DNA of 64,000 nt. Source: UBA2287 sp964479665 (GTDB lineage: Bacteria; Bacteroidota; Bacteroidia; Bacteroidales; Tenuifilaceae). Below the pieces are notes generated by a model. It worked only from the letters and a program-made list of their open reading frames with translations, searched no databases and was not told the DNA's origin. This document shows, one piece after another, positions 8,659 through 17,620 of this stretch; the first letter of the stretch is position 1; every line of letters begins with the position of its first letter. Location: contig CAYZNN010000003.1 of NCBI GenBank assembly GCA_964479665.1, positions 86,605 through 150,604 on the forward strand, read 5' to 3'. The translations under genes and the position numbers were made by a program.

Positions 8659-9534
8659 TTAGTAGGTACGGGTCATCCGGGTAGGCACAACAATAATAAA
8701 ATTTGCCAGGTTCACATTCTCCGCTTCCAGTTTTTCGGTACTATCCTGCAGTACAGTTGCTATAGTAACAACCATTTGCTTGGGGTTCAGCCGTTTCAAG
8801 TACCAATAAATTCCTTCGTAATTATTCGAATGGTAAGTACCATGAAAATGGATGAAAATGCTATTGGGCTTTAAGTTTCGATTAATAAACCAAGCCATAG
8901 TAGCATCTTTAATGGCTTGTGCTTTTGGAAAATTTTCGGCATTTGCCATGACCTTGCCGGGCATCCCAGTCGTGCTCATCATAGCTTTGTAGCCCGGAAG
9001 TTCCGGGTCGTACTCAATGGGTAGGGGAGCTATGAATCGTTTAGCCTCGGCGCTTATACTGTTGAGCGCTTCAAAGCCACCCGATGAAACAACCGAAGCG
9101 TAACGACGCGGAATGTTGGTTGCTATAAAAGGTAAACCATTGGTTTTGGCAAATTCAACCAAGGGCTTGTAATCGGTTTTGTAATTGTTCCAGAGCCTTG
9201 CTTCTTCTTCGAATCGTTTCTGACCCACAATCCCTTTTAAATACTCATCCACAATTAATTGGTTGTCGGCTTCAAACATTTCAGCCCCTAAAACCAACTT
9301 TCCCTCGGTTTTATCGAATAAACGAATGGTGGTTTCTAGCTGTAACCAGTGAGCAATAGGGTTATCGTGCAATTCGCCAAACAGAACAATTTCGTTATTC
9401 GAAAGGACCTCTACCATTTTTTCAAAGGAAACTATTTCGCCCTTTTCGTTGAAAATTTGGTACGCTTCGAGTATTTGGGAAAAAGAGTTGGCAAAAATTA
9501 AACATGCGATTAAAACTAAAGAGAACTTTTTCAT
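8659..9534 (-). CDS. ChaN-like haem-binding protein of the Tiki/TraB superfamily
   Basis: A 291-residue exported protein (DUF399, ChaN family). An N-terminal signal sequence (1-20) ends at FANSFSQ; a lipobox-like LIAC with Cys11 is present, but so close to the N-terminus that ordinary signal peptidase cleavage is more likely. The diagnostic LFGELHDNPIAHW segment (about 51-63) holds the conserved Glu and His of the EreA/ChaN/Tiki fold, and FIHFHGTYHS near the C-terminus supplies a second His cluster. Campylobacter ChaN binds haem and is tied to iron uptake; other members of the superfamily are metallopeptidases. The gene converges on the glycosyltransferase with a 3-base gap and diverges from fadD. 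Confidence 0.8.
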   Translation of the reverse strand: MKKFSLVLIACLIFANSFSQILEAYQIFNEKGEIVSFEKMVEVLSNNEIVLFGELHDNPIAHWLQLETTIRLFDKTEGKLVLGAEMFEADNQLIVDEYLKGIVGQKRFEEEARLWNNYKTDYKPLVEFAKTNGLPFIATNIPRRYASVVSSGGFEALNSISAEAKRFIAPLPIEYDPELPGYKAMMSTTGMPGKVMANAENFPKAQAIKDATMAWFINRNLKPNSIFIHFHGTYHSNNYEGIYWYLKRLNPKQMVVTIATVLQDSTEKLEAENVNLANFIIVVPTRMTRTY

Positions 9535-9614
9535 ATTTTTGTTTGTTTAGTTTGGGTAAATATAAATATTATCCAAACAACTAGGGAGCATTTTTTAAAA
9601 CTAAAAATTCAATT

Positions 9615-11423
9615 ATGGATGCAAAGCGCACTTTCGATTTGCTCGATTTTGGACCTAACGTATATAGTACGAGGCCGGTTGTGGCATGTAAACAAAATGG
9701 GAAATGGATAGAATATGGTATAGAGCAGTATACCGATTACGCTAATAAACTAAGTTACGCTTTCCTATCAATGGGAATTGGGATTGGTGATAAGGTAGCT
9801 ACCATCACTAATAACAGACCAGAGTGGAACTTTGTTGACATGGCTCTTAGCCAAGCGGGAATGGTGCATGTGCCTATTTACCCAACAATTAGCAACGAGG
9901 AGTACGAGCACATTCTTGCTCATTCTGAGGCCAAACTAGTATTTGTTTCCGACAAGCAACTTTACGACAAAATTTATCCTATTGCTAAGTCAATCCCACA
10001 AATTATTGATGTTTACACATTCAACGAAATTGACGGAGCCCCCAACTGGATTAAACTATACGAAAAGGGCAAGCAAATAGCTAACGATTATTCAGATAAA
10101 CTTTTAGAAATAAAGCAAAACATAAACCCCGATGATACCGTTTCAATTATATACACTTCAGGCACTACAGGCCTTTCAAAAGGAGTTATGCTAACGCATA
10201 CAAACTTTTTGGCGAACGTAAAAGCCTGCTCCGATTTTTTCCCTCTTTATCCAGGCGATAAGGCTCTAAGCTTCCTCCCACTCAGTCACGTTTTAGAAAG
10301 AATGGTTGGATACTTTTATCAATATAAGGGCGTATCGATTTATTACGCAGAGAACATGGGAACCATTGGCGACAATATGAAGGAAGTAAAACCACAAGTT
10401 TTCATTGCTGTACCTAGAGTTCTTGAAAAAGTATATGATAAAATTATTGCTAAAGGAAAGGACTTGAAAGGAATAAAGAAACAATTGTTCTTCTGGGCGG
10501 TTAATTTAGGCTATAGGTATAAGGAAGAAGACAATGCATTCATATACAAGATGCAATTGGCCGTAGCCCGTAAACTCATTTTTAGTAAATGGCAAGCAGC
10601 ATTGGGTGGTCAACTTAAATTCTTGATAACTGGAGGTGCTGCCCTACAGGCACGTATCGCACGAGTGTTCTGGGCTGCAAATATACCCGTTTTTGAAGGT
10701 TATGGTCTTACTGAAACTTCTCCGGTTATTGCAGTTAATCATGCAAAAACACCTGGTAATATAATGTTTGGATCTGTTGGACCAGCTGTTAGTAATATTG
10801 AGGTTAAGTTTGCCGAGGATGGAGAAATTCTTATGCGCGGACCAAGCCTTATGAAAGGATACTACAAAAGTCCCGAGCAAACTGCCGAGGCCATCGACTC
10901 TGATGGCTGGTTCCATACGGGCGATATTGGAATTATTGAGAAGGATAAATTCATTGTAATTACCGATAGGAAAAAGGAAATCTTTAAAATGTCCAATGGG
11001 AAATATGTAGCACCTCAAATTCTCGAAAATAAGCTGAAAGAATCCTTCTTTATTGAGCAGGCAATGGTGGTAGGAGAGAACGAAAAGTTTGTGAGTGCTC
11101 TCATTACACCCAATTTCAGTTTCCTACACGATTGGTGCTCAAGACATAAAATAAAGTTTGAGAACAATATTGAACTTATTTCAAAACCAGAGGTGGTTGC
11201 TAGGTATCAGAAGGAAATTAATACCATCAATTCTCAGCTGGGTGGTTACGAGCATATAAAGCGATTCCGTTTGGTTTCTGAACAGTGGGATTCAAAAACC
11301 GGCGAGTTATCGCCCACTCTGAAACTTCGCCGAAAAATAATTTACGAACGTTACCAATCTGTACTGGAGAGTATTTATGGCCAGGGCAAGGGCCAGGATG
11401 CCAGAGGAGTAGATGAAGAGTAA
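9615..11423 (+). CDS. fadD: Long-chain fatty acid CoA ligase (AMP-forming)
   Basis: A 602-residue acyl-adenylate-forming enzyme that activates fatty acids with ATP and CoA. The P-loop-like A3 motif TSGTTGLSKG is at 181-190, followed by HVLERMVGYFYQY, the adenylate motif YGLTETSP, the hinge region DGWFHTGDIG and the C-terminal TDRKKEIFKMSNGKYVAP. This is the FAA1-type long-chain ligase (COG1022) rather than an acetyl-CoA synthetase. It is monocistronic, with its own promoter region shared with chaN and a strong palindromic terminator right after the stop codon. Other beta-oxidation genes are not nearby, so a role in lipid recycling is an inference. Confidence 0.9.
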   Translation: MDAKRTFDLLDFGPNVYSTRPVVACKQNGKWIEYGIEQYTDYANKLSYAFLSMGIGIGDKVATITNNRPEWNFVDMALSQAGMVHVPIYPTISNEEYEHILAHSEAKLVFVSDKQLYDKIYPIAKSIPQIIDVYTFNEIDGAPNWIKLYEKGKQIANDYSDKLLEIKQNINPDDTVSIIYTSGTTGLSKGVMLTHTNFLANVKACSDFFPLYPGDKALSFLPLSHVLERMVGYFYQYKGVSIYYAENMGTIGDNMKEVKPQVFIAVPRVLEKVYDKIIAKGKDLKGIKKQLFFWAVNLGYRYKEEDNAFIYKMQLAVARKLIFSKWQAALGGQLKFLITGGAALQARIARVFWAANIPVFEGYGLTETSPVIAVNHAKTPGNIMFGSVGPAVSNIEVKFAEDGEILMRGPSLMKGYYKSPEQTAEAIDSDGWFHTGDIGIIEKDKFIVITDRKKEIFKMSNGKYVAPQILENKLKESFFIEQAMVVGENEKFVSALITPNFSFLHDWCSRHKIKFENNIELISKPEVVARYQKEINTINSQLGGYEHIKRFRLVSEQWDSKTGELSPTLKLRRKIIYERYQSVLESIYGQGKGQDARGVDEE

Positions 11424-11441
11424 GTTTTTAATAGTACAACA

Positions 11442-11471
11442 AAGAGAGGCTGGTTATAACCAGCCTCTCTT
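11442..11471. terminator. Bidirectional hairpin terminator between fadD and the DUF1573 gene
   Basis: A perfect 30-base inverted repeat, arms AAGAGAGGCTGGTTA and its complement with no unpaired loop in DNA, lies between two convergent genes, with T-rich DNA on the right side. It can serve as an intrinsic terminator for both strands. It begins 18 bases after the fadD stop and directly abuts the stop codon of the minus-strand gene. Confidence 0.8.
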
Positions 11472-12563
11472 CTATTTATTGGTACTCGTAATTGTGCCCG
11501 ATATGCGCAGCGTTAAATTTGGACTCTGAGGGTCGTTGGTTATAACAGTTATGGTTTTACTTTGTCGCCCACTGAAGCCAGTTGTTTTAAATAAAGCTGA
11601 AAGCGAACTCTTTTGGCCGGGTTTAATAACCGTAATAACAGGATTCACAGTGGTGCAGCCACAGCTGGCTTTGATTTTACGAATTATCAAATCGCTTTTA
11701 CCCGTATTGGTAAACTCGAATTGGTGCTTTATTTCATCGCCCTCATTCACATTGCCAAAATCCTTATTAAGTTCTTTGAATTCGATTCGTGGAGCATTTG
11801 CCCTTTGAACTTCTGTTAGTGCCGTGAAGTCCTCTTCAATACTTGCACTAATGCTTATTAGGTTGTTTTGAGCGCGTTCACCATTTACTAATACGCCAAA
11901 ACGATCGACTACGAACCCCCAGTCGTTTCTTTTTTTCGAATCGAATGTTACTCGTAGAGTTCCTTTTTCTTTTGGTTTTAGTGTTTCGGGGTTGCTGGAA
12001 ACTCTCAAATGGCCCGGAACATTCTCAAATGTTAATTTAATTGGCGTATCACCAAAATTGTAAATTCCAATTGTATCCGTAATGGTGTTGGGTATGAATA
12101 CCCTATTGAGGCTCATATGCGTAGCGGTTAAACCTAAATTGTTTAGCCTTCTACGGTAAATATCATCGGCTGTTAGCGGACGGGGAATAACATTACCTCT
12201 AATGGTTAGTACCACTCCCGAAGGGTTCAGGTTGGTGTACACTGTTATTGTTTTGTCAAAAGGACCTGGCCTGCCTTTCGGGTCGTAGGTTGCTCTAACA
12301 AACCCTTTTGCACCCGGGCCTAATGGCTCTTTTGTCCATTCGGGGCTTGTGCATCCACACGAAGAGGCTACTCGAAGAATTAATAGGGGTGATGTGGTGT
12401 CGTTAATCACCTCGAAATCAACCGAAACAGGACCATCTTCCTCATTAAACGTACCAAAATTGTGTGCATTTTTTGGGAAACTTATTCCGCTAACAGCAAC
12501 CTGGCCAATTGTAATATGGGAAACTAAATAAAGAAGTATGGTGAATATGAGCTTTCGTTTCAT
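11472..12563 (-). CDS. Secreted DUF1573 protein
   Basis: A 363-residue exported protein with a signal peptide (MKRKLIF... to about residue 20) and immunoglobulin-like DUF1573 modules. The module signature SCGCT appears twice, near residue 70 (SSCGCTSPEW) and in the C-terminal third (ASCGCTTVNP); the middle part looks like a module that has lost the cysteines. DUF1573 proteins are abundant in Bacteroidota, resemble the ASPM-SPD-2-hydin fold and are thought to act in the periplasm or at the cell surface, but no biochemical role is established. The gene stands alone, with a -7 element upstream and a palindromic terminator downstream. Confidence 0.85.
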   Translation of the reverse strand: MKRKLIFTILLYLVSHITIGQVAVSGISFPKNAHNFGTFNEEDGPVSVDFEVINDTTSPLLILRVASSCGCTSPEWTKEPLGPGAKGFVRATYDPKGRPGPFDKTITVYTNLNPSGVVLTIRGNVIPRPLTADDIYRRRLNNLGLTATHMSLNRVFIPNTITDTIGIYNFGDTPIKLTFENVPGHLRVSSNPETLKPKEKGTLRVTFDSKKRNDWGFVVDRFGVLVNGERAQNNLISISASIEEDFTALTEVQRANAPRIEFKELNKDFGNVNEGDEIKHQFEFTNTGKSDLIIRKIKASCGCTTVNPVITVIKPGQKSSLSALFKTTGFSGRQSKTITVITNDPQSPNLTLRISGTITSTNK

Positions 12564-12593
12564 AACTGCGTAGAATTAAATTTTTGCAAAGTT

Positions 12594-12601
12594 CAAAATT
12601 A
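12594..12601 (-). promoter_or_regulatory. Bacteroidota -7 element upstream of the DUF1573 gene
   Basis: On the minus strand TAATTTTG matches TAnnTTTG and ends 30 bases before the ATG at 12563. No -33 element at standard spacing. Confidence 0.35.
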
Positions 12602-12688
12602 GAAAAAAACTAACCAACGTTTAAAGAATTAGCATTTTTTCAAACTACATTCCATTTTTGTTCATTATAGAATTATTTAGAGCAGCCG

Positions 12689-13438
12689 CTAAATTTTTCC
12701 AATAACTTCATCAACAGTTTCTCTTTTTCTTACCGCAACAGGAATTTTTGTACCATCTTTTAGTATTAAATGGGTGTCGGGCTGCTTAATATAATTTGAA
12801 ATATAGTTCACATTTACAAGGTGCGATTGGTGTGTTCGAAGAAACCCAGAACCAGTAAGCAGTACTTCGAATTCCTTTAAGGTTTTGGATACAAGTAATT
12901 TGGGGCGATTGTTAAAGAAAAAGAGCGTGTAATTGTTTTGCGATTCGCATCGGATTATGGAACCTAATTCTACAACTTCAATAGAGTCGTTTGTTTTTAA
13001 TAGTACTTTTTGCGACTGTCTATTCTCATCCTTAATGTTACTTGCAAAAGCGCTGAGTTTTAAATTCTGTTCTTGCTCCTTTATCGTTTCAGCTAATTTT
13101 TCAACTGCCTGTTCTAATTCGGTAGGGTCTATGGGCTTTAGTATGAAGTCGATGGCGCTAAATTTGAAAGCACGAATGGCATGCTCCTGGTATGCAGTAA
13201 CAATAATAAATTTGAAAAAAACGTGCTGAAACCTGCTAAGTAATTCAAAACCAATGCCATCTGGCATCTGAATGTCAAGAAATACAACATCGGGTTGGGT
13301 TTGCGTTATGAGGTCGAAGGCAGACTGAACATTCCATGCCTGCCCAACTATTTTAACAGATGGACAGTAAAGACCAAGCATGGCAATAAGCGCCTCTCGG
13401 GCTTTGGTTTCATCGTCAACTACAACTGCTTTTAGCAT
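12689..13438 (-). CDS. LytTR-family response regulator
   Basis: A 249-residue regulator with an N-terminal receiver domain and a C-terminal LytTR DNA-binding domain. The acidic pocket is VVDDE (Asp8, Asp9), the phosphoacceptor Asp55 lies in VVFLDIQMPDG, followed by the conserved Thr in VTAYQEHA and Lys in FILKPID. The C-terminal part (from about residue 150) has the LytTR features FLRTHQSHLVNVNYI and KDGTKIPVAVRKRE. The start ATG 13438 is preferred; a TTG at 13462 would overlap the kinase gene. It lies 10 bases after the LytS-type kinase gene and is its obvious partner. Confidence 0.92.
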   Translation of the reverse strand: MLKAVVVDDETKAREALIAMLGLYCPSVKIVGQAWNVQSAFDLITQTQPDVVFLDIQMPDGIGFELLSRFQHVFFKFIIVTAYQEHAIRAFKFSAIDFILKPIDPTELEQAVEKLAETIKEQEQNLKLSAFASNIKDENRQSQKVLLKTNDSIEVVELGSIIRCESQNNYTLFFFNNRPKLLVSKTLKEFEVLLTGSGFLRTHQSHLVNVNYISNYIKQPDTHLILKDGTKIPVAVRKRETVDEVIGKI

Positions 13439-13448
13439 AATTTCAACA

Positions 13449-14195
13449 TTAAATGGTTGCAATAGGAAGTTTAAATCTGACTAATGTTCCTTTGGTTTCT
13501 CTTGAATTTTCATCCTTCAAATCTATAATTAGCATTTCAATTTCTTGCTTATTGATTTTTTTATAGTTCTTAATCCTTTCCTTCGATATTTTTGTAGCCA
13601 ACGATTGGTGCTCTTTCCATTTATGTTGGCTTAGTAACATGGCGTTGTCAATGCCAATACCATTGTCTTCTACTTCAAGAAACAGATTGCTGCCATTTAA
13701 CTGGTAGCGGATCTCGATTTTTCCCTTCGAACTTAGGTGGATTATCCCATGCTCTATAGCATTCTCAATAAATGGTTGGGCAAGCATAGGCGGAATAGCC
13801 AGTTTTTCTGTATCTAGGTCCGGATCAACAATTAAAGTGTACTCAAATTTTCCTTCGAATCGCAATTCCTGAAGGAGCAAGTAGTATTTAATGGTTTCGA
13901 GCTCTTTTGCTATTGGAATGGTTTCTTGCCTCGAATTTTCCAGCACTAGCCTCACCAGCTTTGAAAAGTTGGAAAGGTATTTCCCTGCAGTATAGGCGTC
14001 GTTGCGGAAAATGTAACTCTGAATGGCCATAAGGGCATTGAATACGAAGTGGGGATTCATTTGCGAAATGAGCAATCGCTGCTCAAGTGCAATTATTCTT
14101 TTTCGGTACAAAATGCGTTGCAGGCGAATATGTATAATAAGCAGCAATACAATAATAACCCCAACCACTAAAAGTATTTCAAGTCCGCTAAGCAT
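13449..14195 (-). CDS. LytS/YehU-type sensor histidine kinase
   Basis: A 248-residue kinase with one N-terminal membrane helix (about 5-25), a short coiled stretch, the His_kinase domain (QMNPHFVFNAL, phosphoacceptor His49) and a HATPase domain with N-box FIENAIEHGI and G-box VEDNGIGID. There is no extracytoplasmic sensor domain, so the signal is probably sensed in or near the membrane. The start at ATG 14195 rather than the TTG at 14210 is supported by a TACATTTG -7 element ending exactly 17 bases upstream. It is co-transcribed with the LytTR regulator and lies downstream of a TonB-dependent receptor gene on the same strand. Confidence 0.92.
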   Translation of the reverse strand: MLSGLEILLVVGVIIVLLLIIHIRLQRILYRKRIIALEQRLLISQMNPHFVFNALMAIQSYIFRNDAYTAGKYLSNFSKLVRLVLENSRQETIPIAKELETIKYYLLLQELRFEGKFEYTLIVDPDLDTEKLAIPPMLAQPFIENAIEHGIIHLSSKGKIEIRYQLNGSNLFLEVEDNGIGIDNAMLLSQHKWKEHQSLATKISKERIKNYKKINKQEIEMLIIDLKDENSRETKGTLVRFKLPIATI

Positions 14196-14212
14196 AGGAT
14201 TCTTTTGCAAAC

Positions 14213-14220
14213 CAAATGTA
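14213..14220 (-). promoter_or_regulatory. Bacteroidota -7 element for the LytS/LytTR operon
   Basis: Minus-strand TACATTTG matches TAnnTTTG and ends 17 bases upstream of the kinase ATG at 14195, in the 51-base gap after the TonB receptor gene. It indicates that the two-component operon can be transcribed independently of the receptor. Confidence 0.45.
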
Positions 14221-14246
14221 CTTAAAAAAACGGGAATAATGAAGGG

Positions 14247-16754
14247 CTAAAAAGTGGCTGTTAGTTTCAAATTCAACCTTCGGGATGTGAGGTAGTTGGG
14301 TACTGCATATAGACCCGACTGATTACTTTGGTTAGCAACTGTTTGCACCCACAGGTACGAAATGGTATTGTTAAAATCGAAAAGATTAAAAATTTCGAGG
14401 CCAATCCAAAAGCTCTCGAGCCACTTTTGTGTTTTCAAATAGTTGAAGTTGCTGCCCTTTTTGTCCTTTAAAATAGCAGTAAAACCCATGTCAACCCTTT
14501 TGTACGAGGGCATTCGTCCTACCAAATCGTAACGGTCGGTACGGGGCATACTAAAGGGGAGGCCTGTTCCGTAGTGCCCACTGAGGTGCACCCTGAGGTT
14601 AGGTCTGTTGGGTACATAGTCCTGAAAGAAAACTCCAAAGCCCAGCCTCTGATCGGTAGGCCGGGGATAGTACCCAGGGTGCACAGTTTGCCCCTGTTCA
14701 TTTTGGTAAGAATCGTTCTTCATGTCTTCGTATGTACGCATTATTGATATGCTTGCCCACGATTGGGCACCTTCAACAAGTTCACCATTAATCTTTAGGT
14801 CAATTCCCTGAGCATAACCATTTGCCAAGTTGTCGCCAGCATAGCGAACTCGAACATTATCAACTTTGTAAGGAATAATATTATTGAGAATTTTATGATA
14901 CACCTCGGCCTGAAATTTAAAGGGCCTATTCCACGATTCGAATTGGTATTCGCTTCCCAATACAATATGTATAGCTTCTTGCGAACGTATGTTCCTGTTC
15001 AAATTGCCCTGTGCATCCCGAAACTCCTTATAAATCGGAGGTTGATGGTAGTATCCACCCGAAAGGTGAAACGATAGGTTTTTAAGACCCGCTGGGGTTA
15101 TCATTAGGTAGCCTCGAGGGCTAAGGGTTATGTTTTTGTTGTAGTCCCAATACGAAACTCTAACACCAATAGTTGTTGAAGCTTGCAGGTTGCCAATGTT
15201 GAACTTAACACCGTTCTGTACAAATGCATTTACTCTGTTGGTAGCTGTAGAGTTTACCGACTTTAACCAGTGAGACATAATGAGTTGGTTGCCGTTATAT
15301 GGAATTGCATAGCCCGAAGAATCGATTAGTTCCCATTCCCTTATCGATTCGTCCATTATTTCACGCTGAAAACGGATACCCCATTTCAGCCTACTGCTTC
15401 CGGTGGCGTAGGTTCCTATATGCTCGGCCCTTGCAATAAAAACATCCAGAAAATTTCGGGCATGAGTTAAAAAGCCTCCAATTCCAACGTTTATTGCACT
15501 GTCGCCATAGGTGGAAGAACCCAGCGTATTATCGAGTTCATTTATCAGGTACTGCCCCAGAATATCAAAGGTCTCCGATTCACGTGCAACGTAGCTACCT
15601 GCAATGAATTTAAGCATAACCGACTCGGTAGGTCTGTACTCAGCAGCCAATGAACCTTGGGCCGTTTCGAACCTATTAACTTCTTGTCCCTCGTAAAAAA
15701 CTTTAAGTTGCAACGCATTGGTAAAGGTTCCAAACCGGGTTTCTCTCTCCCTTGGTGTAAACTGATAGCTGTTGCTGGAGTAGTTCCCCAGTAAGGTTAA
15801 TTGAAGTTTTGGGCTAATTCGATAGTTTAGGTTTGTTTGGAAATCGAGAAATGTGGGTTTGTAATCGCCTTTCTCATCGAGGGTGCCAAGCAAATATTCC
15901 GATGTTTTGTAACGTATTCCAGTTAAATGAGTAAACCGGTTGCCCGCAAGGGTTCCCTCGGCTAGTGCCGAAGCTCCCAATAGGCTAAACTCTGCTTTGG
16001 CGGCATTTTCACTGGGGCGCCGATAACGAATGTTAAGAACCGACGACATTTTATCGCCAAACTCAGCATTGAATCCCCCCGCCGAGAACTCAACGGATTC
16101 AACCATGTCGGAATTAATAAAACTTAAACCTTCTTGCTGGCCCGATCGAATAAGGAAAGGACGATAGATTTCAACGTCGTTTACATATACCATGTTTTCG
16201 TCGAAATTTCCCCCTCTAACGGAATATTGAGAACTTAACTCGTTGGCCGATGAAACACCGGGCATCGATTTAAGAATGGCTTCGAAACTCCCCGATGCGT
16301 TGGGTATGTGCTTAATGTCTTTGTGCTCAATTCGTTCAATATTGCCAAACTGTTTTTGTGTGGCAACAACCGAAACGGCATCGATCGTTTGACTCTCTGT
16401 TGCAAGTGTTACAATTAATTCTTTTCGCTCACCAGGTGCAAGTGCCAATATTATAGTTTTATTGGCAAAACCCAAACTCGAAACTTGTAATGTAATGCTG
16501 TCGGAACTTGGAACAGTGATTTGGAACAAGCCTAAATGATTGCTAGATACACCAATGGTTGTTCCTTTAACCGAAATGGTTGAAAATGGGATGGCTTCTC
16601 CAGCTTCGCTAACCACCTTGCCAATAACCCTTGCCATGCTCTGGGCGTAGGAAAGTTTGACTGCACCTAAAACAGGGGCAAACAGCAAAATAAAACAAAC
16701 GAACTTCACAGAATGCCGAAGTAGTTTGCCATTTAAAAATTTAATTGCAGACAT
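14247..16754 (-). CDS. TonB-dependent outer-membrane receptor
   Basis: An 835-residue receptor with a signal peptide (about 1-38), a carboxypeptidase regulatory-like domain (about 40-125), a plug domain (about 140-240, containing SVRGGNFDENMVYVND) and a long beta-barrel ending in a terminal phenylalanine. It resembles the Bacteroidota receptors with carboxypeptidase-like N-terminal domains but has no SusD partner beside it, so it is not a standard polysaccharide-utilisation pair. The substrate (siderophore, peptide or metal complex) cannot be read from the sequence. The LytS/LytTR pair follows on the same strand after 51 bases. There is no STN domain for sigma/anti-sigma signalling. Confidence 0.9.
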   Translation of the reverse strand: MSAIKFLNGKLLRHSVKFVCFILLFAPVLGAVKLSYAQSMARVIGKVVSEAGEAIPFSTISVKGTTIGVSSNHLGLFQITVPSSDSITLQVSSLGFANKTIILALAPGERKELIVTLATESQTIDAVSVVATQKQFGNIERIEHKDIKHIPNASGSFEAILKSMPGVSSANELSSQYSVRGGNFDENMVYVNDVEIYRPFLIRSGQQEGLSFINSDMVESVEFSAGGFNAEFGDKMSSVLNIRYRRPSENAAKAEFSLLGASALAEGTLAGNRFTHLTGIRYKTSEYLLGTLDEKGDYKPTFLDFQTNLNYRISPKLQLTLLGNYSSNSYQFTPRERETRFGTFTNALQLKVFYEGQEVNRFETAQGSLAAEYRPTESVMLKFIAGSYVARESETFDILGQYLINELDNTLGSSTYGDSAINVGIGGFLTHARNFLDVFIARAEHIGTYATGSSRLKWGIRFQREIMDESIREWELIDSSGYAIPYNGNQLIMSHWLKSVNSTATNRVNAFVQNGVKFNIGNLQASTTIGVRVSYWDYNKNITLSPRGYLMITPAGLKNLSFHLSGGYYHQPPIYKEFRDAQGNLNRNIRSQEAIHIVLGSEYQFESWNRPFKFQAEVYHKILNNIIPYKVDNVRVRYAGDNLANGYAQGIDLKINGELVEGAQSWASISIMRTYEDMKNDSYQNEQGQTVHPGYYPRPTDQRLGFGVFFQDYVPNRPNLRVHLSGHYGTGLPFSMPRTDRYDLVGRMPSYKRVDMGFTAILKDKKGSNFNYLKTQKWLESFWIGLEIFNLFDFNNTISYLWVQTVANQSNQSGLYAVPNYLTSRRLNLKLTATF

Positions 16755-16880
16755 TTAATAGAAACAAGTATTTTGCTATTTACTAACATAAGAATGAAAA
16801 CAGCAAAACTAGTTTAAAATTGTACTCATTCCGAAATTGTGGTCAATTAATTGTGATTGCAATTCGTTGAAACCAGCTTG

Positions 16881-16922
16881 TTGTGCGACAAAAAGGCATG
16901 CGCAGCGGTTTTTGTAGGACAA
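16881..16922. repeat. Imperfect inverted repeat between the TonB receptor gene and hsp20
   Basis: Arms at 16881-16894 and 16909-16922 pair at 12 of 14 positions around a GC-rich 14-base centre that contains GCATGC. It lies in the divergent intergenic region, about 70 bases upstream of hsp20. It does not match CIRCE. Role unknown; possible operator. Confidence 0.4.
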
Positions 16923-16991
16923 ATTGGCTGTTTCTTTATTTGGAATGATTTTAGATAATATGGGCTCGTAAAAATTAACTAACTAAATAAC

Positions 16992-17432
16992 ATGAATATG
17001 ACACTAATTAAATTTTCCCGTCCATATAGCAATGGATTGCAGTATGGAAACGATTTTTTCAACAACTACATGGCTTCTTACTACAATAATGGGCCACTCA
17101 AATTATTAAATCCGGCAGCTAACATTTTCGAAGAAACTTCGCAATATCGAATTGAGTTGGCAGTTCCAGGGTACAACAAATCCGATTTCAATATTCAAAT
17201 TGAAAAAGATGTGCTAACCATTTCTGCAAAGAATGAAGCCCCTTCATTAGAAAATGCAAAAATTATCAGAAACGAATTTGTTCAGAATGGTTTTGAGAGG
17301 CGTTTTGCTCTGGGTAATACAGTTGATACCTCGAAAATTGAAGCCACTTACAGTAATGGAATTCTCGAATTAACCTTAGGAAAAGCCGAGCACGCAATTC
17401 CTAAGCCACCTAAAACAATTGATATAAATTAA
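16992..17432 (+). CDS. Small heat shock protein, Hsp20 family
   Basis: A 146-residue alpha-crystallin-type chaperone that binds unfolding proteins without ATP. The N-terminal arm (1-45) is Tyr/Asn-rich; the alpha-crystallin domain (about 48-135) starts at PAANIFEETSQYRIELAVPGY and ends with the YSNGILELTLGK strand. The C-terminal tail IPKPPKTIDIN lacks a clear I-x-I motif but has IDI in that place. The gene is monocistronic, diverges from the TonB receptor gene and ends in a strong hairpin terminator. Heat induction is expected from the family but no known heat-shock operator is recognised upstream. Confidence 0.94.
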   Translation: MNMTLIKFSRPYSNGLQYGNDFFNNYMASYYNNGPLKLLNPAANIFEETSQYRIELAVPGYNKSDFNIQIEKDVLTISAKNEAPSLENAKIIRNEFVQNGFERRFALGNTVDTSKIEATYSNGILELTLGKAEHAIPKPPKTIDIN

Positions 17433-17450
17433 ATAATAAAACACTACCTA

Positions 17451-17482
17451 AAAAGGGCGGCCAATACAAAACCGCCCTTTTT
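17451..17482 (+). terminator. Intrinsic terminator of hsp20
   Basis: Arms AAAAGGGCGG (17451-17460) and CCGCCCTTTT (17472-17481) around an 11-base loop, followed by T residues, 18 bases after the hsp20 stop. Confidence 0.88.
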
Positions 17483-17529
17483 CTATTAATATCCATGCCG
17501 TAACGAGGCGCATTATTTTCTGTTTTTAG

Positions 17530-17569
17530 TTTGACTATTAAGCCATAATCAGTATTTTCGTGGCTTAAT
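17530..17569 (+). promoter_or_regulatory. Near-consensus promoter overlapped by an inverted repeat, upstream of the DUF349 gene
   Basis: TTTG (17530-17533), 19 bases, then TATTTTCG (17553-17560), one mismatch from TAnnTTTG. A perfect 9-base inverted repeat, ATTAAGCCA (17537-17545) and TGGCTTAAT (17561-17569), encloses the -7 element. The layout would suit an operator that masks the promoter, about 52 bases before the start codon. Confidence 0.4.
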
Positions 17570-17620
17570 TCATTGCAATCTTTCAGAGGATGAGTTAAAT
17601 AATTACTTAACCAAAACGAA

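Noticed and set aside
16920..16950. Sigma-54-like promoter (TTGGC) upstream of hsp20
   Set aside because: The GC dinucleotide expected at -12 is missing at the required spacing.
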